Shown here piece after piece: positions 16,806 through 25,391 of a DNA stretch of 64,000 nt. The notes below the pieces were generated by a model that saw only the letters and a list, made by a program, of their open reading frames with translations, did not search any database and was not told the origin of the DNA. The translations under genes were made by a program, and so were the position numbers. Source of the stretch: Actinoplanes sp. TBRC 11911 (lineage in GTDB: Bacteria; Actinomycetota; Actinomycetes; Mycobacteriales; Micromonosporaceae). The stretch spans positions 1 to 64,000 of the forward strand of contig NZ_JABBNC010000022.1 of the NCBI RefSeq assembly GCF_012933445.1, written 5' to 3'. Every line of letters starts with the position of its first letter. The stretch's first letter is position 1.

Positions 16806-17726
16806 ATGGACCTGGACCGCCTCCGTTCCTTCCGCGCCCTCGCCGAGGAGCTGCACTTCACCCGGGCGGCGGCCCGTCTGCACCTGACCCAGCCGGCGCT
16901 GAGCCAGCACATCCGGGCGCTGGAACGCCAGCTCGGCACCGACCTGGTGGTCCGCCACGCACGCGGTTGCACGCTCACCGAGGTGGGCGAGCGCGTCGCC
17001 GCCGAGGCGTCCCGGCTGCTGGCCGAAGTGGACGCCGCCGAGGCCCGGATACTGGCGGCCGTGCACGGTCGCGACGGCCGGCTGCGGCTGGCCTACACGC
17101 GGTCGGCGCGCGGCGGCCGGGTGGACGCGCTGGTTGCTCGCTTCCGGGCGGCGCACCCGCAGGTCGACGTGGTTCCGGAGACCGGCTGGACCGCCCCGAA
17201 CGTGGCCGGCCTGCTGTCCGGCCGGTTCGACGCCGCGTTCGTGCGCCCGCCTCTCGACGAGCCCGCGCTGACCGTCCGGCACCTCGACAGCGAGGAGTTG
17301 CTGCTCGCGGTGCCGGCCCGCCATCCGCTGACGGGCCGCCGCCGGATCTCCCGTACGGACGTGGTGGGTGTCCCGGCGGTGATGTGGCCGCGGGAGAACG
17401 GCCCGGGTATGTTCGACCGCACGATCGCGCAGGTCTGGCCGGGCGGCGGCTTCAACCTGGTCCGCCACGAACCGGACGACGAGCAACTGCTGCGGGCCGT
17501 GGCGCAGGGCAGCGTCGTGGCGGCGGTTCCGGCGGGCCGGGCCCGCGCGCTGAAGGTGCCCGGTGTGCGACTGCGGCGGTTCACCGCGCCGGTGCCGACG
17601 CTCGACATCGCGTTGGCTTATCCGAGCGACACCACCAATCCCGCCGTACGCCTGCTCGTCAGAGCCATGGAGGAAGGGTGGGCGCCGCGTCCAGACGATG
17701 CGGGCGGCCGGTCAGATACGCGGTGA
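16806..17726 (+). CDS. LysR family transcriptional regulator
   Basis: A 306-residue LysR-type regulator. The winged helix occupies residues 1-60 (LRSFRALAEELHFTRAAARL and LTQPALSQHIRALERQLG). The periplasmic-binding-like effector domain follows, with LRLAYTRSARGG at about 95 and further standard elements. It is divergent from the D-amino-acid oxidase gene and is its likely regulator. The 3' end overlaps the convergent mycothiol-dependent enzyme gene by 68 bp. The last ~15 residues are Arg/Gly/Asp-rich and may be a recent extension into the neighbour. Confidence 0.92.
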   Translation: MDLDRLRSFRALAEELHFTRAAARLHLTQPALSQHIRALERQLGTDLVVRHARGCTLTEVGERVAAEASRLLAEVDAAEARILAAVHGRDGRLRLAYTRSARGGRVDALVARFRAAHPQVDVVPETGWTAPNVAGLLSGRFDAAFVRPPLDEPALTVRHLDSEELLLAVPARHPLTGRRRISRTDVVGVPAVMWPRENGPGMFDRTIAQVWPGGGFNLVRHEPDDEQLLRAVAQGSVVAAVPAGRARALKVPGVRLRRFTAPVPTLDIALAYPSDTTNPAVRLLVRAMEEGWAPRPDDAGGRSDTR

Positions 17727-18348
17727 TCTCGGCGAGCGGGCCGGACACGCTTCCCGGGCCTGCCACCTCGGCGAGCTGCCAGCGGCCGGGGGCGTCGGTA
17801 GCCGTCAGCGTCAGGCCCGCGCCTTTGCCGCGTTTGGCCACGATGTCGTCGCACAGGGCGGTGAGCAGGCCGGCGGGCAGGTCGGCGAAGGTCACCCCGG
17901 CGTCGAGGTCGACGGAATGCACCGACGTCTCGCGGGCGCGCATCCACACGATCTCGGTGGCCGGCACGGTGCGGCCGGAGTTGGTGACGACCGGGTTCCG
18001 CCACTGCTCGTCGGTGAGCTCCGCGAACGCCGCGTCGAGCCGTGCCGCCGAGCTGTGCAGCCACGCGGACAGCTCATCCGCGGGTAACCGGCTGGCCAGT
18101 GCGATGCCGTCGGCCCGGGCCTGCGGGGAGGCGTACATGGGGGAGGGAATGCCGGTCCGCGCCCACCGCACCAGATTCATCAGCGCCTCGGCGTTGGCCG
18201 CGACGTGCCCGACCACGTGCGCGCGGCTCCAGCCGGGCAGCAGGCTGTCCGGGCCGAGGGGCAGCGCGGCGGCCGTCTCGAGAAACAGCGCCGTCGTGTC
18301 GGTCATCCAGCGCCGGGAGTTCATCGCCGCGTCACCCTCGTCCTGCAT
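17659..18348 (-). CDS. Maleylpyruvate isomerase family mycothiol-dependent protein (DinB-like)
   Basis: Approximately 229 residues with the four-helix DinB/MDMPI fold. LLPGWSRAHVVGHVAANAEAL (about 38-58) carries the first histidine pair of the metal site, and the third is expected in the region VWMRARETSVHSVDL (about 134). A C-terminal domain follows. The family uses mycothiol, the actinobacterial thiol, in isomerase or conjugation reactions. True maleylpyruvate isomerase activity cannot be concluded because no gentisate pathway genes are near. Starts at 18363, 18348 or 18324 are possible. The gene overlaps the LysR gene tail to tail. Confidence 0.82.
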   Translation of the reverse strand: MQDEGDAAMNSRRWMTDTTALFLETAAALPLGPDSLLPGWSRAHVVGHVAANAEALMNLVRWARTGIPSPMYASPQARADGIALASRLPADELSAWLHSSAARLDAAFAELTDEQWRNPVVTNSGRTVPATEIVWMRARETSVHSVDLDAGVTFADLPAGLLTALCDDIVAKRGKGAGLTLTATDAPGRWQLAEVAGPGSVSGPLAEITAYLTGRPHRLDAAPTLPPWL

Positions 18349-18416
18349 CAGGTCATTGTGCACCAGCCGCCGCCGGCGTCCGGCCGGGATCTCGGCGGGG
18401 CGATAGGGTCGTTCCG

Positions 18417-19164
18417 GTGCGTGCCGTGGCGATCGTCGGGATGGATGCGGAGGTCCCGCCCGGCACTGTCGTTGTCGTCATCGACGTCATCCGAGCCTTT
18501 ACGACGGCCGCGGTCGCGTTCGAGCGTGGTGCCACGGAAATACTTTGTGCGGCGACGTCGGAGGCCGGCCGAGATCTCCGGCGCCGGTATCCCGATTGCC
18601 TTCTCGTCGGCGAGACCGGAGGGCTCAAGCCGGCGGACTTCGACGTCGGGAACTCGCCGTTCGAGATGTCGACCGCGCGGCTTCGGGGCCGGCGTCTGGT
18701 CCAGGCGACGTCGAACGGGACGCGTGGGCTCGTCCGGCATCGTGACCCGGTGGCGCTGCTGGCGGCATCGGCACGGAACGCCGCTGCCACCGCGCGGTGG
18801 ATCCGCACGAGTCACGCCGGGGCGCCGTGCACGCTGGTCTGCACGGGGCGTACCGCGGAGGACCTTGCCTGTGCGAGATACCTGAGCGATCTTCTCCAAG
18901 GTGCCGAGCCGGGGCGGGCGGAGCTGGTCGCGGGCATCACGCGGGGCGCCGCCGAACATGCCCGCGCGTATGCGAGCCAACCCGAGTCCGGACGCCTCGA
19001 CCTGTCCGACGATCTTCCCGTTCTGCTGCGCTGTGGACCGGTCCGATTTCGCCATGGTCGGCGAGGTCCGCGGCGATCACGTCGCCCTGATGAACGTGTC
19101 CAGAAGGGATCACGCGGACCAATCACCAGTCGCGGATGATTTCCGGGACGGTGCTTGGGGCTAG
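18417..19164 (+). pseudogene. comB: 2-phosphosulfolactate phosphatase (ComB) homologue with a frameshift near the 3' end
   Basis: The reading frame from GTG 18417 encodes a ComB-family protein: VVVVIDVIRAFTTAAVAFERG, a central LVGETGGLKPADFDVGNSP, VQATSNGTRGLV and later LVAGITRGAAEHARA. Family members end with a motif like FC-x-VDR-x-DFAM. Here that motif (FCCAVDRSDFAM) is present but in the next frame, reached by skipping one base after the CTTCCC near 19017. The gene is either a pseudogene, carries an assembly error, or is recoded. The intact enzyme would dephosphorylate 2-phosphosulfolactate, as in coenzyme M synthesis in archaea. Its role in actinobacteria is unclear. Confidence 0.75.
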
Positions 19165-19200
19165 CGTCGCGACCAGTCCTCAGGCGATTGGGAGCCACGC

Positions 19201-20097
19201 ATGGGATCCTCGCGCACGCATCAACGAGTGAGCACCGCCGTTCTGGCCGGGCTCCTGATAGGCGCTTCCTTCGGGTTGGCCGCGTGCGACGGGACCGGCG
19301 AAAACCCGTCGAGCCTGCCTTCGGGCCGATCCTCGGAACGGTCGTTCGAGCGTCCCGCCTCCGGCGCGGCGCAGACGGAGACGGAGGCGGAACCCACCGA
19401 GACGCCGGAGCCCGAACGGACCACCAAGCCCACCCCATCGCCGACATCGACCCCTGCCACGCGAACCCTGCCGACGCGGACCACCGAACCGGCCGGCACC
19501 ACGACGACCACGACCGAGGTCGCACCGGCCGAGCCCACGCAGACGACCACGGCCGCGCAGCCCACAACCCCCTCCGTCGCGGCCGTCGCCTCGGAATCCG
19601 GCACCTGGGGGCCGCTGGCGTGGCTTCTGCTGATCGCGTTCATCGTCGCGCTGGTCATCGGCGGGCTGTTCGTCTACCGGTCGCAGCGCCGGTCGGCCTG
19701 GGACACCGAGGCCCGGGCGCTGGAGTCGGAGACCCGTGCCGTCACCGCGACGCGGCTGCCGCCGGTGCTGAGCACCAACAATGCCAGTCAGCGCGGGTTG
19801 GCGTGGCCCCCGGTACGCACCGCCATGGATGATCTCGTGGCCCGCTGGAACGCGCTGACCGAGCGGGCCTCGGGCGAGACCCGGCGGAACTGGTCACTGC
19901 GGATCAGCGGCCTGCTCCAGGAGCTGATCGTGGCCGTGGACAGCGAGAACGAGGCGATGGCCGTCGGAAACGACTGGACGCTGCTGCGGCCACGGGTCAC
20001 CCACACCCAGAACGCCCTCGCCTCCGCGCTGGCGGTCCAACCGCGACCCGAGCCGCCACCTGCGGGTGAGCCGGGGCCGCACGCGTACGGGACCTGA
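19201..20097 (+). CDS. Hypothetical lipoprotein with Thr/Pro/Glu-rich stalk and a transmembrane helix
   Basis: A 298-residue protein with a lipoprotein signal ending GLAAC (lipidated Cys at 29), then about 100 residues of low complexity rich in Thr, Pro, Ser and Glu. A strong transmembrane helix follows (WLLLIAFIVALVIGGLFVY, about 141-159) and a cytoplasmic domain of about 135 residues rich in charged helices. This is a tethered surface stalk with a cytosolic part, and topologically unusual because it is both lipidated and membrane-spanning. No enzyme motif is recognised. It is followed by 137 bp without features and then repeat copy 2. Confidence 0.8.
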   Translation: MGSSRTHQRVSTAVLAGLLIGASFGLAACDGTGENPSSLPSGRSSERSFERPASGAAQTETEAEPTETPEPERTTKPTPSPTSTPATRTLPTRTTEPAGTTTTTTEVAPAEPTQTTTAAQPTTPSVAAVASESGTWGPLAWLLLIAFIVALVIGGLFVYRSQRRSAWDTEARALESETRAVTATRLPPVLSTNNASQRGLAWPPVRTAMDDLVARWNALTERASGETRRNWSLRISGLLQELIVAVDSENEAMAVGNDWTLLRPRVTHTQNALASALAVQPRPEPPPAGEPGPHAYGT

Positions 20098-20234
20098 TCC
20101 TCGCAGTCTGTTCTCCGACTGGATCTCCGCTCCCGATCAAGATTCGCGGCACGGCGGGATCGGTCGGCAGGCCCAGGTTCCAACTAGACGAGTAAGTCCT
20201 GACTGTGGTGGTACCAGAGCTGAGGCGCTGTGGT

Positions 20235-20650
20235 GATCCGTTCGCGGCCGGGCGGTCCCGCTATGTGGACACTGCGGTCACATCGTGGATTTTTGTGAAC
20301 CTTGGAGAGTTGCGCCCACATACGAGCCATAACTCTCCAAGGTTCACATTCGGCCGGAGAAACCTGCCGGGCGAAAGCCTCGTTATGTGACAAAGGTATT
20401 CTCCATAATGGACGATAGTCCCGCATCGTGGACGGTGGGTCCATGATGCGGACGCGGGTCTCAGCAGGCGGTCGCCTGTCTCACGGAATGGAAGCGCCGG
20501 CGCGGCTGCGCGCCGAGCCCGCCTGCCCAGCGATCCAGCCAATCCAATAAATATCGGGAATGTCGGATATTTCGAGGGGTGGCGGAGGGCTGGCGGACGG
20601 ACGGCGGTCAGATCGCTGACTCGCCTACGGCCACTGACTCGGCTTAGGAC
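20235..20650. repeat. Dispersed 415-bp repeat, copy 2 (complete)
   Basis: A 416-bp sequence matched along its full length by 58951-59365 and in part by 1-270. It starts TGAT-n-CGTTCGCGGCCGGGC and ends GGCTTAGGAC. Its core is a perfect 17-bp inverted repeat (20295-20311 and 20331-20347) with a 19-nt loop containing CGCCCACATACGAGCC. A second dyad, CCGCATCGTGGAC against GTCCATGATGCGG, lies further right. Its short open frames have poor codon bias. The right boundary abuts a truncated LuxR gene. Confidence 0.88.
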
Positions 20651-20857
20651 CTCGGCACGCTGACCCGGCGCGAGCGTGAGGTGCTCGTCCTGGTCGCGCG
20701 CGGCCGCACGAACGGCGAGATCGCCGACGACCTGGTGGTGACCGAGGCGACCGTAAAGAGCCACCTCGGCCGCGTCCTGGCCAAGGTCGGCGCCCGCGAC
20801 CGGGTCCAGCTGGTGCTCTTCGCCCACGCGAACGGCCTCGCCGCCGCCGAGTTCTGA
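20651..20857 (+). pseudogene. Truncated LuxR/NarL-type response regulator (HTH domain only)
   Basis: In frame from the last base of repeat copy 2 to TGA 20855-20857 there are 68 codons of a NarL-type C-terminal domain: LTRREREVLVLVARGRTNGE, IADDLVVTEATVKSHLGRVL and AKVGARDRVQLVLFAHANGL. A stop codon (TAG 20645-20647) precedes it in frame and there is no usable start, so the receiver domain has been lost. The cut coincides with the repeat boundary, suggesting that arrival of the repeat or recombination at it removed the 5' part. Confidence 0.85.
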
Positions 20858-20920
20858 CGGCAACCCGCGCGTGCCGAATTTCGGTGGACCGGTCCGGCCG
20901 TCTGGGCGAGGATCAGCGGC

Positions 20921-21526
20921 GTGTCCGTTCCCGCCCGCCAGGTCCGTGCCCAGTACACGGCCGACACCATCACTGTCTACCAGGCGTACTCGCCGCGGAT
21001 CGCGACGCCGGCGGTCGCCGCGGGCCGGTTCGTGGACCCGTTCCAGCGTGATCGGATGACGTGGATCAAGCCGTCCTTCCTCTGGATGATGTACCGGTGT
21101 GGTTGGGCCACGAAGCCGGGGCAGGAACACGTGCTGGCCGTGGAGATCACACGGGCCGGTTTCGAGTGGGCGCTCGCCCGGGCCTGCCTGAGCCACTACG
21201 ACCGCGACATGGACGCGAGCAGAGCGGACTGGTCACGACGGCTCAAGAGCAGCCCGGTGCGCGTGCAATGGGACCCGGAACGCTCGTTGCGGTTGCAGGC
21301 GTTGCCGTATCGGTCGCTGCAATTGGGGCTCTCCGGCGAGGCAGTCGACCGGTACGTCGACGAATGGACGGTCGCGATCAACGACATCACCCCGGCCGTC
21401 GCTCGCATCCGCGACCTGCTGGCGGCCGGTGACCACCAGGCGGCGGCAGCCCAGCTCCCGCGCGAAGAGGTCTACCCGCTGCCCGACCGGCTCGACACCC
21501 GGATCGGTGCGAGCCCGGCTCGGTAG
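20921..21526 (+). CDS. DUF4291 domain-containing protein
   Basis: A 201-residue protein starting at GTG 20921. The segments VYQAYSPRIATPAV, FVDPFQRDRMTWIKPSFLWM and MYRCGWATKPGQEHVLAVEI are the recognisable DUF4291 pattern, and WDPERSLRLQALPYRSLQLG follows. The family is widespread but has no assigned function. The protein is predicted soluble. It is monocistronic, 63 bp after the truncated LuxR gene. Its end is convergent with a small secreted-protein gene, 24 bp apart. Confidence 0.85.
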   Translation: MSVPARQVRAQYTADTITVYQAYSPRIATPAVAAGRFVDPFQRDRMTWIKPSFLWMMYRCGWATKPGQEHVLAVEITRAGFEWALARACLSHYDRDMDASRADWSRRLKSSPVRVQWDPERSLRLQALPYRSLQLGLSGEAVDRYVDEWTVAINDITPAVARIRDLLAAGDHQAAAAQLPREEVYPLPDRLDTRIGASPAR

Positions 21527-21550
21527 TCTCGCTGTGACGCGCCACGGCCT

Positions 21551-21775
21551 TCAGACGTCGCCGGCGCAGCTGCTTCGGGTGAGGACGGCGAAGTTCTCGG
21601 CCGCCTGGTCCGAGAATCCGGCGGTGCGGAAGCGCAGCGCCAAAGCGTCGACCCTGGCACAGGTCTGATCAGCCGGTTCGTTGGCCGGGCCGGCATTCGC
21701 CGGTAGCGCGCCGAAGGACAGCGAAGCGATCACAGCGGTGACGGCTACGTGGGCTACTCGAGTTCGGATCGGCAT
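21551..21775 (-). CDS. Small secreted protein
   Basis: A predicted 74-residue precursor with a Sec signal peptide (hydrophobic VAVTAVIASLSFGAL, cleavage after ANA about residue 28). The short mature domain has two cysteines (QTCARVDAL and SSCAGDV) that could form a disulfide. It reads DALALRFRTAGFSDQAAENF, helical and charged. No family is recognised. The upstream region to the LAL gene (21776-21963) holds both promoters. Confidence 0.65.
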   Translation of the reverse strand: MPIRTRVAHVAVTAVIASLSFGALPANAGPANEPADQTCARVDALALRFRTAGFSDQAAENFAVLTRSSCAGDV

Positions 21776-21963
21776 GGTCGTCTCCTCATCAGGCTTTGCC
21801 GTTGTTCCGAGGGTGTGGCTAGGCGTCAGGTATCGGATCGGGCACCCACGCAGCGATTACCCGGCCGCCGCCTTAGACCGGCTTGGCGTGCCTTAACCGA
21901 GTGGGCCAAATATGGCGGATCATCCGTTTGACGGTGGTCTGCCGCTCTGATCTGCTGGTGGGC

Positions 21964-24882
21964 ATGGCTCGGGCGTTGCCCTTGGTGGGTCGTCGCAGAG
22001 AACTGGCGCTGGTGACGGACGCGCTCGTCGCGGGATCCGGGCCGAGCGCGTTACTGCTGGTCGGCGAGGCCGGCGTGGGCAAGACCCGCCTGGTCACCGA
22101 GGCCATCGGTCACGCCACCGCCGCCGGCGTGACGGTGCTCGTCGGGCATTGCCTGCCGATGTCCGAGCGGGTGCCGTTTCTCCCGCTCACCGAGGCTCTG
22201 CGACCGCTGGGCCCGGCCGTGCTGGATCGATGTCCCCCGTACGTGCGTGCCGAACTGACCCGGCTGCTGCCGACCTGGGGTACGGCCGCGGAGGCGATCG
22301 CACCGGGCCCGGTCCAGGGCTGGGAACGGGGCCGGCTGTTCGCCGCGTTATGCGATCTGGTGGTCGCGCTGACGGCGGAGCGCCCCTGTGCGCTATTGGT
22401 CGAGGACGTGCATTGGGCCGACGCCACGACGCTGGACTTCCTGTCCTATCTGACGGTGGACGGCGCCATCCGGCTGGTAATGACGTGCCGGGAGGAGGAC
22501 GCCGACGCGAAACGAGATCAGTGGTTCGCCGAGGTCGCCCGGCAGACCGCGGTGGTGCGGCTGGCGCTGGGCCGCCTGTCTTATCCGGAGGTCGCCGAGC
22601 AAGTCGGTGGTCTGCTGGGTGCGGCGGCGCCCGCACCGTTCGTCGACGAGGTGTTCCGGCGCGCCGAAGGTAACGCCTTCTTCACCGAGCAACTCGTCGT
22701 CGCCGGCACCCGCGACGAGGCCGCACCGCAGCGCGGCGTCGGGCTGCCGAGCGCCCTCGCACAGTTACTGATCTCCCGGGTCGAGACCGTCGGCGACGAC
22801 GGCCGCGAGGTGCTCACCGCGCTCGCCGTGGCCGGCCGCGGACTCGACGACACGCTGCTGGCCTCGATAACCGGCCTGATCGGACGTCGGTTGAGTGCCG
22901 CGGTACGCGAGCTTGTCGACGCCCGGCTGATCGACCGGCCCGGCCCCGACGGCCGATACCGGCTGCGGCACGCGCTGGTCGGCGAAGCCATCGCCGCCGA
23001 CCTGCTGGCCGGCGACCGGCGGGAGCGCCATGCCGCCGTCGCGCGGGGGTTGACCGCGCATGCTGCCGCGGACGGTCCCGGCGAGGTCGCCGAGCACTGG
23101 GCGGCCGCTGGCGAGACGACAGCGGAGATGCCGTGGCGGCTGGCCGCCGCGACGGATGCCGAGCGGATCTACGCCCACCGGGAGGCCGCGACCCACTGGG
23201 AGCGGCTGATCGCCCTGTGGCCGCGCGTGCCGGCCGCGACCCGGCCGGCCGGAGCCGACCTGATCACCTCGTACCTGAACGCGCTCGCCGCCCTCGACCG
23301 GTGCGGTGACACCAAGCGGGCTCTGCCGCTGGCCGAGGAAGCCGTCCGCACGTTGCCGCCGGAGACCGATCCGCGACGACGGGCCCTGCTGTACGAGCGG
23401 ATGGGTTTCTATCGCGAGCTCGATGAGAACGGCGCCGGACTCGCAGCGTTCGACGTCGCCATGCAACTGCTGACCGACTTCCCCGTACGCATGGAGCACG
23501 CTGTCGTTTTTCTCTCCTATGGCGGCGCACTGTGGGAGCTGGGGCGCGACGACGACGCCCGCCACTACCTGGATCAAGCCTTCGACGCCTGCCGCTCGGA
23601 GGTGCCGGTCAGCAGCGAGGTCTCGAACCTGTGCCTGCTGGCCTGGCTGCTGCTCGACGCCGGTGACGTCGACGCCGGCTCGGCCAAACTCGGTGAGATC
23701 GAAGCCATGCTCGAACGCCACGAGCGTCACCCGGCCACGCCCTGGGTCGCCCAGGAACGCGCCGAGACATTGCTGGTGCTCGGCCGTCTGGAGGAGTCCG
23801 CCGCCTCGGCGCGATCGGCAATCGACGCGGCCCACCGGGACGGGCTGGACCAAGCCGCCGTCACCCAACTTCTGCGGTGCGACCTTTTCGAAGCGCTGGC
23901 CGAGCTGGGCCGGCACGCGGAGGCCGAGGCGGTGATCCTCGCCGCGACGGACGGCGTTCCGACCTCCGGTGCCTCGTACGACCACATGATCAGGGCGATC
24001 CTGGACATGCTGTCCGGCGACGTCGCGGCCGCTTCCGCCCGCTGGGCGGCCGTCGAGGCGGTGACCCATCCCAAGAACCTCTTCTACGGCGGCAACCTCG
24101 TCGACCGGGGCGGGATCGACCTCTGGGCGCATCGGCCGCGGGAGGCGTTGAGCCGCATCCTGCATTCGCTGCCCAAGGTGGACGACGGCGAGTATCGCCG
24201 CTTCACCGCCGCCATCCTCACCACGGCCATGCGGGCCTGCGCCGACATCGCCGAAACCGCCCGCGCACAACACGACCCCGCCGCCGACCGGCTGGCTCAG
24301 CATTCCGTCCAAGAACTCCGGCGCGCCCACCAAGCGCTGAAGCGGGACCCGTTCGCCGCGCACCCGTTCTACGCGACCGCGGCCGCGGAGGGCGCCACCT
24401 GGAACGCCGAACTCACCCGCGTCGCCGGAGCATCCGATCCCGGCGCCTGGACCCTCCTGAACCGCCCGCACCGCGTCGCGTACGCCCAATGGCGCCAAGC
24501 CGAGGCCCTGCTCATCGCCGGGCACCGGTCGCCGGCCCGCGACTGCCTGCGCGAAGCGGCACAGGCAGCCCACAACCACGCGCCGCTGCTGACCGAGATC
24601 CGCTCCCTGGCGCGCCTGGCCCGCCTCGACGTGCTCGCCCCGGTTGTCACCGAACGGGAGCAGCCCGTCGCGTACGGGCTGACCCCTCGTGAGACCGCGG
24701 TCCTCAACCTGATCGCGGAGGGCCTGACCAACACGCAGATCGGCGCCCGCCTGTTCATGAGCAACAAGACCGCCAGCGTCCACGTCACCCACATCCTGAC
24801 CAAGCTCGGCGCCACCAACCGCGCCCAGGCCGCCGCGATCGCCCAACGAGCCGGCCTCGTCGCGCCGGACCCTTCCCATTGA
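21964..24882 (+). CDS. Large LuxR-family ATPase regulator (LAL type)
   Basis: A 972-residue LAL (MalT-like) regulator. The N-terminal AAA-type ATPase domain has Walker A in VGEAGVGKTRLV (about 33-44) and Walker B in CALLVEDVHWAD (about 143-154). A long helical repeat region resembling TPRs spans roughly 330-880. The C-terminal LuxR helix-turn-helix is LTPRETAVLNLIAEGLTNTQ with GARLFMSNKTASVHVTHILT (about 905-960). Such proteins are ligand- and ATP-gated activators, often of secondary metabolism or sugar use. No obvious target operon adjoins, so the target is unknown. ATG 21964 lies immediately before the conserved LVGRRREL start. Confidence 0.9.
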   Translation: MARALPLVGRRRELALVTDALVAGSGPSALLLVGEAGVGKTRLVTEAIGHATAAGVTVLVGHCLPMSERVPFLPLTEALRPLGPAVLDRCPPYVRAELTRLLPTWGTAAEAIAPGPVQGWERGRLFAALCDLVVALTAERPCALLVEDVHWADATTLDFLSYLTVDGAIRLVMTCREEDADAKRDQWFAEVARQTAVVRLALGRLSYPEVAEQVGGLLGAAAPAPFVDEVFRRAEGNAFFTEQLVVAGTRDEAAPQRGVGLPSALAQLLISRVETVGDDGREVLTALAVAGRGLDDTLLASITGLIGRRLSAAVRELVDARLIDRPGPDGRYRLRHALVGEAIAADLLAGDRRERHAAVARGLTAHAAADGPGEVAEHWAAAGETTAEMPWRLAAATDAERIYAHREAATHWERLIALWPRVPAATRPAGADLITSYLNALAALDRCGDTKRALPLAEEAVRTLPPETDPRRRALLYERMGFYRELDENGAGLAAFDVAMQLLTDFPVRMEHAVVFLSYGGALWELGRDDDARHYLDQAFDACRSEVPVSSEVSNLCLLAWLLLDAGDVDAGSAKLGEIEAMLERHERHPATPWVAQERAETLLVLGRLEESAASARSAIDAAHRDGLDQAAVTQLLRCDLFEALAELGRHAEAEAVILAATDGVPTSGASYDHMIRAILDMLSGDVAAASARWAAVEAVTHPKNLFYGGNLVDRGGIDLWAHRPREALSRILHSLPKVDDGEYRRFTAAILTTAMRACADIAETARAQHDPAADRLAQHSVQELRRAHQALKRDPFAAHPFYATAAAEGATWNAELTRVAGASDPGAWTLLNRPHRVAYAQWRQAEALLIAGHRSPARDCLREAAQAAHNHAPLLTEIRSLARLARLDVLAPVVTEREQPVAYGLTPRETAVLNLIAEGLTNTQIGARLFMSNKTASVHVTHILTKLGATNRAQAAAIAQRAGLVAPDPSH

Positions 24883-24912
24883 CGTTGCCTGGACATGCAG
24901 GTCCCCGCGGGC

Positions 24913-25161
24913 TCAATGGGACGTACCTGCCCGGGTACGGCTCAGCAGCAGGGTGGTGTTGCCCGTCTTCTCCAATTCGTGGAACCAGGTCGTGTGCCGC
25001 AAACGGGACAGGTGCGACGGATACCAGCGCCGGGACCCACCCGGGGTCGGGACCCGGTCGGCGTTCAGGCTCGCGCAGATCTGACGGTAGCTGGTCCCAA
25101 GGCGCAGATCCGCCAGGATGCGCAATGCGATCACCCGCGGGCACTGCGGGGGCCGGCTCAT
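24913..25161 (-). CDS. 82-residue protein resembling the Recombinase domain of large serine recombinases
   Basis: The sequence IALRILADLRLGTSYRQICA, then SLNADRVPTPGGSRRWYPSH and LSRLRHT, follows the pattern of the recombinase domain (start with a helix, I-x2-x-LN-x-x-G/R-VPTP-x-G-x-x-W-x-x-x-x-V/L-x-x-x-L) of large serine integrases, but there is no catalytic resolvase domain. It may be a stand-alone DNA-binding protein or a relic. The ATG overlaps the stop of the preceding small membrane protein gene (ATGA), which suggests translational coupling and an active gene. It is convergent with the LAL gene, 30 bp apart. Confidence 0.6.
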   Translation of the reverse strand: MSRPPQCPRVIALRILADLRLGTSYRQICASLNADRVPTPGGSRRWYPSHLSRLRHTTWFHELEKTGNTTLLLSRTRAGTSH

Positions 25162-25391
25162 CGGTTCCGCCGACGTGGGCGAGGGTGGCGTCCGAATAGG
25201 GAGGCGACGATTTGGCAGATCGACCGATGGGTGAACCGCACCTGTGACCGCGCGTGCCTTCCGCGTACGCCGGTTCCGAGGCCGGCGATCGTGTTGATCA
25301 AATAGGCCGCCGCGACGGCGCCGACCAGGGACGCGAAGGCCCAGATGAGCGGCGTCGGATCAGCCGACGCCAGCAGGGACGAGATGTGCAC
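25158..25391 (-). CDS. Small single-span membrane protein
   Basis: A 77-residue protein from GTG 25391, preceded by GGGAG at a suitable distance. One hydrophobic segment (PLIWAFASLVGAVAAAYLIN, about 14-33) is followed by a strongly basic cytosolic tail ending in RHPRPRRRNR. It overlaps the end of the upstream gene by 32 bp and the start of the next by 4 bp, so the three genes are coupled. A longer reading of the same frame upstream lacks a ribosome binding site and has poor codon bias. The function is unknown. Confidence 0.55.
   Translation of the reverse strand: MHISSLLASADPTPLIWAFASLVGAVAAAYLINTIAGLGTGVRGRHARSQVRFTHRSICQIVASLFGRHPRPRRRNR

Noticed and set aside
20205..20390. Short frames reading VNLGELRPHTSHNSPRF in the dispersed repeats
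   Set aside because: They are translations of the inverted repeat itself, appear with different starts in each copy and also read on the opposite strand; a coding role is not supported.
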